From positions 1 through 11,925 of the forward strand of contig JAZNNT010000028.1 in assembly GCA_045580405.1 (NCBI GenBank): DNA of 11,925 nucleotides, written 5' to 3'. Shown piece after piece: positions 7,105 through 11,925 of this stretch (its first letter is position 1; every line of letters begins with the position of its first letter). This DNA is from SIG452 sp045580405. Lineage in GTDB: Bacteria > Bacillota > Clostridia > UMGS1840. A program made the position numbers and the translations under genes. The notes below the pieces were generated by a model. That model was not told the DNA's origin, did no database searches, and was given only the letters and a program-made list of their open reading frames with translations.

Positions 7105-8615
7105 CGTTTGAAAACTCCTTTCAGTTTACTACGCAATTGGGGTTGGGTGAGAAGGATTCCCACACCGTATATCAGAATACCGGAAACAGCGGCAATACCG
7201 ACTGTTATGATATGCCCGATTAAACTGCCTTTTAAGGGGATCAGACTGTAAGTAAGGGTGCACACAGGGAACATCACAAGTCCCATCAATACATATCCTA
7301 TCGTGGAAAACAGTTCTTGTTTGCCCAAAAAGTTTAACTGTTTGTTTAACAGTATCAGCAGCACAATGGACATGAAGACCGCCGTCAGACTAGTGGCAAG
7401 GGCAAGTCCGAAGGATGCCATCACGTTTTTTAATACATATGATAACCCAATATTCAAAAGAATGGCGACTCCTGCGGTAACGGAGGGAACGAGCATTTGT
7501 TTGCGGGCATAGTAGGCTTTGTTGAGCAAATCCAGTAACCCGTAGAAAGGGATGCCTAAAGAATAGTAAAAAAATGCTCCTGAGGTCAAATATAAATCGT
7601 AGTCGGTAAATTCGCCACGCTTGTATACAATTTCGATGATCGGGGTATTAAATGCCAGCATCAGCACCGTGATGGGAACTAAAACCGCCACAATCAGCGA
7701 AAAAGAAACCCGCAGGGTATTATTATATGCCTCAGAATCTTCCTGTACCGATTGTTTGGAAAGACGGGGGAAGATGTAGTTGGTCAGGCTTACCGTAAAC
7801 ACGCTGGACACAATCAAATACAGCTTGTTTGCCCAGTTTAAGGTGGAAAGTCCGTGAGGGATGCCCGAAGCAAAGGCGTTATTGATCATGGTAGAAATGG
7901 GTTGAATCCAGGTGCCAACCATAACAGGAATGGCTAATTTCACCACAGTTTTTAACCCTTCGTGACGAAGCACCGGCTGATAGCGGAACCCTTTTTTCAC
8001 AGCCACGGGAATCTGAATGGCAAACTGGAGAATCCAGCCGACTACTAAAGATACCGCAAGACCGTTAATGCCAAACCTGTCATTTAAAAAGAACAGATAT
8101 AAAATGACAATGCCGTTGGAGACCAGACTCATAGCGGCGGGAATGCCAAATTCTCCTTTGGACTGAAGCAGTCCCACAAAGGAAAATGCCAGTGAGGCAA
8201 ATACAATGACGGGCAACATGATAATCAGAAGCCGGATGGCAAGTTCTCTCACATCGCCTAACAGCCCTCCTGCCATCAGGGTAACTAAATCAGATGCAAA
8301 GAAGACTAAGATTCCTGTCAGTACCACAGAGCCAATCAGAATCACATTCAAAAAGGCGGATGCAAACCGGTCGCCTTCTTTGGCACCGTCTTTTTCCAGA
8401 TAAGTGTTATACACCGGGATAAACGCAGAGCTTACCGCTGAGGCAAACACGATATCAAATAAATTTAAGGGCAATGCCGACACGCCGTAAAAGGCTTCGG
8501 CAGCACCGGAAGAACCGTAAAGCTGGGCAATGAGCATTTCTCTTCCTTGTCCCATCAGTTTGGACAAAAGAATCATCAGAAACATAAAGCCCACGGTTTT
8601 GATGGATTTTTTCAT
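7101..8615 (-). CDS. murJ: MurJ/MviN-type lipid-linked oligosaccharide flippase
   Basis: Multidrug/oligosaccharidyl-lipid/polysaccharide (MOP) superfamily flippase expected to move lipid II, or a related undecaprenyl-linked sugar, across the membrane. The 504 residues carry about 14 hydrophobic segments. The N-terminal helix SKLMGQGREMLIAQLYG (18-34) matches the family's S-x-x-x-G-x-x-R-(D/E) pattern, and LPLNLFDIVFASAVSSAFIPV (49-69) aligns with the second conserved block. The arginine pair that E. coli MurJ has in this block (LLRRIF) is absent, as far as I recall also in many Firmicute homologues, so a polysaccharide-specific flippase working with the next two genes is an alternative. Ribosome site AAAGGAAC is 7 nt from the ATG. 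First gene of the leftward operon. Confidence 0.88.
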   Translation of the reverse strand: MKKSIKTVGFMFLMILLSKLMGQGREMLIAQLYGSSGAAEAFYGVSALPLNLFDIVFASAVSSAFIPVYNTYLEKDGAKEGDRFASAFLNVILIGSVVLTGILVFFASDLVTLMAGGLLGDVRELAIRLLIIMLPVIVFASLAFSFVGLLQSKGEFGIPAAMSLVSNGIVILYLFFLNDRFGINGLAVSLVVGWILQFAIQIPVAVKKGFRYQPVLRHEGLKTVVKLAIPVMVGTWIQPISTMINNAFASGIPHGLSTLNWANKLYLIVSSVFTVSLTNYIFPRLSKQSVQEDSEAYNNTLRVSFSLIVAVLVPITVLMLAFNTPIIEIVYKRGEFTDYDLYLTSGAFFYYSLGIPFYGLLDLLNKAYYARKQMLVPSVTAGVAILLNIGLSYVLKNVMASFGLALATSLTAVFMSIVLLILLNKQLNFLGKQELFSTIGYVLMGLVMFPVCTLTYSLIPLKGSLIGHIITVGIAAVSGILIYGVGILLTQPQLRSKLKGVFKR

Positions 8616-8655
8616 AATATGTTCCTTTATTTCACGATATATTTACATAAATATC

Positions 8656-8669
8656 TACATTATAATGTA
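8656..8669. promoter_or_regulatory. Perfect 14-bp palindrome over the murJ -10 box
   Basis: TACATTATAATGTA reads the same on both strands. Its right half contains the predicted murJ -10 hexamer (8664-8669 on the minus strand), and the predicted start of transcription is just at its left edge. A dimeric repressor bound here would block the murJ promoter. The site is AT-rich, so chance is not excluded. Confidence 0.4.
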
Positions 8670-8692
8670 CCATATTCCAAAAAAAATGTCAA
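8664..8692 (-). promoter_or_regulatory. Promoter of the murJ-to-nth operon
   Basis: On the minus strand, -35 TTGACA (8687-8692, perfect), a 17-bp spacer starting with eight T, and -10 TACATT (8664-8669, four of six, with the key TA...T kept). A better TATAAT overlaps at 8659-8664 but its spacing of 22 bp is too long. Transcription would start near 8657, giving a leader of about 42 nt with the AAAGGAAC site. No other good promoter was seen within the nine-gene block. Confidence 0.7.
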
Positions 8693-8834
8693 TCATTCCA
8701 TAGGAATTTATCCCGAATCTTCTCCCGGATTTTTTCATTCTTTGTAAAATTTCACGAAAATCAGAAAAATTTGTGTCAAAATTCGTCATAAACAGAGAAA
8801 ATGAAAAAAACGCCAATTTTTTTCAAAAAAAGGT
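8693..8834. other. AT-rich spacer between divergent promoters
   Basis: No credible gene is seen here. It holds a short imperfect direct repeat with 12-bp period (TCCCGAATCT at 8711-8720 and TCCCGGATTT at 8723-8732). A T7-C-A7 inverted run (8817-8831) lies just upstream of the aldolase -35 box and could act as a curved or UP-like element. These are weak observations. Confidence 0.4.
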
Positions 8835-8863
8835 TTGCTTTTTTTTTCACAATGTAGTATAAT
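8835..8863 (+). promoter_or_regulatory. Promoter of the aldolase gene
   Basis: Perfect -10 TATAAT at 8858-8863, with a weak -35 TTGCTT (8835-8840, TTG matching) at 17-bp spacing, inside a T-rich tract. Transcription would start near 8870, giving a leader of about 70 nt. The leader has one tiny ATAC/GTAT hairpin (in 8905-8920) and ends with AGGAGG at 8926-8931, 9 nt before the ATG. Confidence 0.7.
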
Positions 8864-8940
8864 GATTGTCGGTGTGAATTGTTGTATTAAAATTTTATCA
8901 TAAATACGAAAAAGTATGAAAATCGAGGAGGATTTTTACC

Positions 8941-9804
8941 ATGTTAGTTTCCGCAAGCGAAATGTTAAAAAAAGCAAAAGAAGGCAAATATGCAGTTGGT
9001 CAGTTCAACATCAACAACTTAGAATGGACCAAAGCAATTCTTTTGACTGCACAGGAATGTAACTCTCCCGTAATTTTAGGTGTTTCCGAAGGTGCAGGAA
9101 AATATATGACCGGTTTTAAAACCGTTACTGCTATGGTAAAGGCTATGGTGGAAGATCTGGGTATCACCGTTCCCGTTGCTCTGCACTTAGACCACGGCTC
9201 CTACGAAGGTGCTAAGAAATGTATCGAAGCAGGTTTTTCTTCCGTTATGTTTGACGGTTCTCACTATGGCATTGAAGAAAACATTGAAAAAACCAAAGAA
9301 ATCATTGCATTAGCAAAGGCACAGGGTATCTCCGTGGAAGCAGAAGTTGGCTCCATCGGCGGTGAAGAAGACGGTGTTGTTGGTGCAGGTGAAGTGGCTG
9401 ATCCCGATGAATGCAAAATGATTGCAGATTTAGGCGTTGATATGCTGGCTGCAGGTATCGGTAACATTCATGGTAAATATCCTGCAAACTGGGCAGGCTT
9501 AAACTTTGAAGCGTTGGACAAAATTCAGCAGAAAACCGGCAAAATGCCTTTAGTTCTTCACGGTGGTACCGGTATCCCTGCAGATATGATTCAGAAAGCC
9601 ATTTCTTTAGGCGTTTCTAAAATCAACGTAAATACCGAATGTCAGCTGACCTTCGCAGAAGCTACCAGAAAATACATTGAAGCAGGCAAAGACTTAGAAG
9701 GCAAAGGCTTCGACCCCAGAAAACTGTTAGCACCCGGTTTTGAAGCAATTAAAGCAACCGTAAAAGAAAAAATGGAACTGTTCGGTTCTGTAAACAAAGC
9801 TTAA
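8941..9804 (+). CDS. fba: Class II fructose-bisphosphate aldolase
   Basis: Zinc-dependent reversible cleavage of fructose 1,6-bisphosphate to dihydroxyacetone phosphate and glyceraldehyde 3-phosphate, in glycolysis and gluconeogenesis; cytoplasmic. The 287-residue protein has the short class IIB length. The catalytic aspartate and first zinc ligand lie in LHLDHG (D84, H85). The acidic segment EAEVGSIGGEEDG is at 133-145, and the further zinc ligands are H177 (GNIHGKYP) and H207 (LVLHGGTGIP). The phosphate-binding NVNTE is at 229-233. Tagatose-bisphosphate aldolases (GatY/KbaY) share these motifs and cannot be fully excluded, but the strong promoter, strong AGGAGG site and lack of hexitol genes favour the glycolytic enzyme. 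It is divergent from murJ and followed by a terminator-like hairpin. Confidence 0.93.
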   Translation: MLVSASEMLKKAKEGKYAVGQFNINNLEWTKAILLTAQECNSPVILGVSEGAGKYMTGFKTVTAMVKAMVEDLGITVPVALHLDHGSYEGAKKCIEAGFSSVMFDGSHYGIEENIEKTKEIIALAKAQGISVEAEVGSIGGEEDGVVGAGEVADPDECKMIADLGVDMLAAGIGNIHGKYPANWAGLNFEALDKIQQKTGKMPLVLHGGTGIPADMIQKAISLGVSKINVNTECQLTFAEATRKYIEAGKDLEGKGFDPRKLLAPGFEAIKATVKEKMELFGSVNKA

Positions 9805-9844
9805 TTTTGCAACACTTTTGATAACTTGAAAATATGATATGAGA

Positions 9845-9876
9845 AAAGGCATCGGCTCACCCGGTGCCTTTCTTTC
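9845..9876 (+). terminator. Terminator-like hairpin after fba, before the ACT gene
   Basis: An 11-bp stem (9845-9855 with 9861-9871, one G-T pair) with a 5-nt loop CTCAC, followed by a broken T tract (TTTCTTTC). It would end aldolase transcripts, perhaps only partly, because the T run is interrupted by a C. Only 24 bp separate it from the next start codon, and no promoter fits in that gap. Confidence 0.7.
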
Positions 9877-9899
9877 AAAAACGGAAAGGAAGACTTACG

Positions 9900-10172
9900 A
9901 TGGAAAAAGCAGTTTTAACCGTTATCGGAAAAGACAGAACAGGGATTATTCACGGTGTATCCGGCGTTCTTTTGGGAGCAGATATCAATATTTTAGATAT
10001 TTCGCAGACCATTATGCAGGATATGTTCACCATGGTGATGCTGGTGGATATCGCAAACTCTAATATTGATTTTTCTGCGCTGAAGGAAACACTCACCACA
10101 GAAGGACAGCGTTTAGGTGTGGAAATTACCATCTGTCATGAACAGATTTTTAATTCCATGCACAGAATCTAA
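9900..10172 (+). CDS. ACT-domain protein, UPF0237 family
   Basis: A 90-residue single ACT domain, a fold that usually binds amino acids or other small ligands; its own ligand is unknown. The N-terminal AVLTVIGKDRTGIIHGVS (4-21) is the typical ACT opening, with the ligand-loop GKDRTG at 10-15. The C-terminal HEQIFNSMHRI matches the end I recall for UPF0237 proteins. The start at 9900 is chosen because AAAGGA lies 9 nt upstream; a reading frame open back to 9864 has no such site and would run through the hairpin. It precedes the UPF0210 gene by 18 nt, a pair that is conserved in Firmicutes, so it may sense a ligand for, or bind to, that partner. GcvR-like regulators have two such domains; this has one. 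Confidence 0.9.
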   Translation: MEKAVLTVIGKDRTGIIHGVSGVLLGADINILDISQTIMQDMFTMVMLVDIANSNIDFSALKETLTTEGQRLGVEITICHEQIFNSMHRI

Positions 10173-10190
10173 GAAAGGAATGTTCACATT

Positions 10191-11549
10191 ATGATTACCA
10201 ATTACGAAGTGATTGAAACGCTCAAGATGATTAACCAGGAAAACCTGGACGTAAGAACCGTTACCATGGGCATCTCTCTTCGGGACTGTGCACATTCCGA
10301 CCCGAAAATTGCTTGTCAGAATATTTATGATAAAATTACCAGATATGCAGAGAAGCTGGTGCCCGTTGCGGAAGGCATCGAAGCGGAATTGGGCATTCCC
10401 ATTGTAAACAAACGTATTTCTGTTACACCGATTTCTATTGTAGCAGAGAGCAGCCACACGGATAACTACACCTGCTTTGCCGAAGCACTGCAAAAAGCAG
10501 CAGATCAGGTGGGCGTCAACTTTTTAGGCGGATTTTCCGCACTGGTGCATAAAGGCCTAACGAAAGGGGATGATATTTTAATCAATTCCATCCCCGAAGC
10601 ATTAACCGTGACCAAAAACATCTGCTCCTCTGTGAATGTGGCATCCCTAAAAACCGGTCTTAATATGGATGCGGTGAAACGAATGGGTGAAGTGATTGTG
10701 GATTTGGCGCACCGAACCAAAGATCAGGACAGTATCGGCTGTGCAAAACTGGTGGTGTTTGCCAATGCGGTGGAGGATAACCCCTTTATGGCAGGTGCCT
10801 TTCACGGTATCGGAGAACCCGAATGCGTCATTAACGTGGGCGTTTCCGGTCCCGGTGTAGTACATTCTGCCTTGAAAAAAGTAAAAGGTGCAGATTTTGA
10901 AACCGTGGCAGAAACCATCAAGAAAACAGCATTTAAAATTACCCGTACCGGCCATTTGGTTGCCCAGGAAGCAGCAAAACGGTTAGGTGTTCCCTTTGGA
11001 ATTGTGGATTTAAGCTTGGCTCCCACTCCTGCAATCGGAGACAGCGTTGCCCGTATTTTAGAAGAGATGGGCTTGGAACGCTGCGGCACTCACGGAACCA
11101 CTGCGGCACTGGCCCTGTTAAACGACGCTGTGAAAAAAGGCGGTATGTTTGCCAGCTCCTTTGTGGGAGGACTTTCCGGTGCATTTATTCCCGTTTCTGA
11201 AGATGAAGGCATGATTGAAGCAGCCGCAATGGGTGCGTTGTCATTAGATAAACTGGAAGCTATGACCTGCGTTTGTTCTGTGGGGCTGGATATGATTGCC
11301 GTTCCCGGTGACACACCTGCTTCCACCATTTCCGCTATCATTGCAGACGAAGCAGCAATCGGCGTGGTCAACCAGAAAACCACCGCAGTCCGTGTGATTC
11401 CTGCATATGGCAAAAAAGAAGGAGATTACGTGGAATTTGGCGGATTGTTGGGAAAAGCACCTGTAATGGGTGTGCATCCCTACAGCAGCGAAGAATTTAT
11501 TGCAAGGGGCGGTAGGATTCCTGCCCCCATTCAATCTCTCAAAAACTAA
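10191..11549 (+). CDS. UPF0210 (DUF711) PFL-like protein
   Basis: Protein of unknown biochemical function from a family whose fold resembles the pyruvate formate-lyase/anaerobic ribonucleotide reductase barrel. The 452 residues fit the family. Landmarks: TMGISLRDCAH (25-35), NKRISVTPISI (73-83), FLGGFSALVHKG (111-122), SVNVASLKTGLNMDAVKRMG (147-166), NPFMAGAFHGIGEPE (197-211), VGVSGPGVV (216-224), LSLAPTPAIGDS (274-285), RCGTHGTTAAL (297-307), GGLSGAFIPVSEDEGMI (326-342) and a GGRIPAPIQSLKN C-terminus. No glycyl-radical RVxGY-like motif is present, so PFL activity is not expected. An AAAGGA site precedes the ATG. It forms a two-gene unit with the ACT-domain protein and ends just before a strong terminator. 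Confidence 0.93.
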   Translation: MITNYEVIETLKMINQENLDVRTVTMGISLRDCAHSDPKIACQNIYDKITRYAEKLVPVAEGIEAELGIPIVNKRISVTPISIVAESSHTDNYTCFAEALQKAADQVGVNFLGGFSALVHKGLTKGDDILINSIPEALTVTKNICSSVNVASLKTGLNMDAVKRMGEVIVDLAHRTKDQDSIGCAKLVVFANAVEDNPFMAGAFHGIGEPECVINVGVSGPGVVHSALKKVKGADFETVAETIKKTAFKITRTGHLVAQEAAKRLGVPFGIVDLSLAPTPAIGDSVARILEEMGLERCGTHGTTAALALLNDAVKKGGMFASSFVGGLSGAFIPVSEDEGMIEAAAMGALSLDKLEAMTCVCSVGLDMIAVPGDTPASTISAIIADEAAIGVVNQKTTAVRVIPAYGKKEGDYVEFGGLLGKAPVMGVHPYSSEEFIARGGRIPAPIQSLKN

Positions 11550-11574
11550 GGCTTGATATAATCACCGATACCGC

Positions 11575-11603
11575 AAAAGGCATAGGGTTTCTATGCCTTT
11601 TTT
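11575..11603 (+). terminator. Intrinsic terminator after the UPF0210 gene
   Basis: A perfect 11-bp stem (11575-11585 with 11591-11601; AAAAGGCATAG/CTATGCCTTTT), loop GGTTT, running into a T tract that ends at 11603. It lies 25 bp beyond the stop codon and should end transcription of the ACT-UPF0210 unit. Confidence 0.9.
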
Positions 11604-11613
11604 GTTTAAGGTG

Positions 11614-11635
11614 AAAATTTGTTGTCACAAATTTT
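11614..11635. repeat. Perfect 9-bp inverted repeat just past the terminator
   Basis: AAAATTTGT (11614-11622) and ACAAATTTT (11627-11635) with a 4-nt loop TGTC. It has no T tract on the plus strand, and the preceding sequence already terminates transcription. It could be a protein site, the left boundary of the downstream repeat region, or the start of a structured element. Confidence 0.5.
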
Positions 11636-11820
11636 GATTCAAATGCCTTTTGCTATCAACCAACCTCGCCACTCGCTGTACCAATGTACAGCTTCGGGTA
11701 ACCCGTTGGGCTCGGTTGATTCATTCTCGGCAATTATCTCATCGCCTTTGGTAGTGCGAGCTCATCGCTCGGCGTATAGCATATACGCCTTCGGGTACCG
11801 TCAAGGCGTTGCCTGGATTC
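11634..11820. repeat. Two tandem hairpin modules with covarying stems
   Basis: Module 1 and module 2 share the same layout. Each begins TTGATTCA (11634-11641, 11717-11724). A main hairpin follows: GCTGTAC/GTACAGC (11675-11692) or GGCGTATA/TATACGCC (11771-11789). Next comes TTCGGGTA (11693-11700, 11790-11797). A mini-hairpin with loop GTT follows: CCC/GGG (11702-11710) or AGGC/GCCT (11804-11814). A diverged TGGATTCA at 11814-11821 may open a third, decayed copy. No coding potential is apparent. The stems differ between copies but remain paired, which argues for a selected fold or a family of palindromic repeats. Function is unknown. Confidence 0.6.
11745..11759. repeat. Imperfect direct repeat, copy 1
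   Basis: CCTTTGGTAGTGCGA, matching 13 of 15 bases with the copy at 11852-11866. It lies upstream of the main hairpin of module 2, which suggests that the same module is repeated, in more decayed form, further right. Confidence 0.5.
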
Positions 11821-11851
11821 AGTTTCTCCCTTTTCATTCAATTTTTCTGCA

Positions 11852-11866
11852 CCCTTGGCAGTGCGA
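11852..11866. repeat. Imperfect direct repeat, copy 2
   Basis: CCCTTGGCAGTGCGA, the second copy of the repeat at 11745-11759. The hairpin that follows copy 1 is not present after copy 2, where the sequence becomes A-rich instead. Confidence 0.5.
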
Positions 11867-11887
11867 AATAACAGAAAATAGTAGAAA

Positions 11888-11922
11888 GTTAGGGATTTTT
11901 TCTAAAAACCCGAACATTTTTT
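11888..11922 (+). terminator. Terminator-like hairpin at the right edge
   Basis: GTTAGGG and CCCGAAC (11888-11894 with 11909-11915, one A-G mismatch) enclose TTTTT/AAAAA (11896-11900 with 11904-11908), and a T6 tract follows at 11917-11922. The T tract is on the plus strand only. There is no gene between it and the previous terminator at 11603, so it would serve an unannotated rightward transcript or act as a back-up. Confidence 0.6.
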
Positions 11923-11925
11923 GTT

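Noticed and set aside
8547..8747. Small plus-strand open frame in the murJ-fba gap
   Set aside because: Begins inside murJ on the other strand and crosses its promoter; no ribosome site.
8870..8940. Riboswitch in the aldolase leader
   Set aside because: The leader is only about 70 nt, AT-rich, with one 4-bp hairpin and no terminator or recognisable aptamer core.
9864..9899. Upstream in-frame start at 9864 for the ACT protein
   Set aside because: The extra residues are encoded by the terminator-like hairpin and have no ribosome site; family members start at the MEKAVLTV-type sequence.
10113..10493. 126-codon open frame on the minus strand inside the UPF0210 gene
   Set aside because: Shadow of a well-recognised coding frame; no ribosome site and composition is that of an antisense frame.
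10191..11549. Functional pyruvate formate-lyase
   Set aside because: Too short, lacks the glycyl-radical motif and the catalytic Cys-Cys pair, and there is no activating enzyme nearby.
11604..11925. CRISPR array at the right edge
   Set aside because: The repeated units are not identical, are too few and too diverged, and the variable parts are hairpin stems instead of unique spacers; no cas gene is present.

Overview
The window reads as chromosome from a low-to-moderate GC Gram-positive bacterium, most likely an anaerobic member of the Clostridia. The clues are strong AGGAGG ribosome sites, TTGACA/TATAAT-type promoters, a class II aldolase, a UPF0237/UPF0210 gene pair of the kind common in Firmicutes, and surface-polysaccharide genes without any lipid A or LPS genes. 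The species cannot be named from the sequence.

Left part (144-8615, minus strand): nine tightly packed genes form what looks like one long operon transcribed leftward from a promoter at 8664-8692. In transcription order they are a MurJ/MviN-type flippase, an O-antigen ligase/polymerase-like membrane protein, a GT-B glycosyltransferase, two small single-pass membrane proteins that look like tandem DUF4330 paralogues, an RluA-type pseudouridine synthase, HisA, RecF and endonuclease III. Most junctions are 4-nt ATGA overlaps. The first five genes suggest export, polymerisation and assembly of a cell-surface polysaccharide; the last four are housekeeping genes with no obvious functional link.

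Right part (8941-11549, plus strand): class II fructose-bisphosphate aldolase has its own promoter and is followed by an intrinsic terminator-like hairpin. Then come an ACT-domain protein (UPF0237) and a UPF0210 (PFL-like) protein, and a strong terminator at 11575-11603. The 325-bp gap between the two operons carries both divergent promoters and a perfect 14-bp palindrome over the murJ -10 region.

Edges: at the extreme left a near-perfect sigma-A promoter (TTGACA, 17 bp, TAGAAT) fires leftward just beyond nth into a sequence with nested complementary segments, probably the 5' end of a structured non-coding RNA cut by the window edge. At the extreme right, about 320 bp without a gene hold two tandem, diverged modules. 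Each has two small hairpins whose stems differ but stay base-paired, and the region ends in a further terminator-like hairpin. These two edges are the most likely places for something undescribed.
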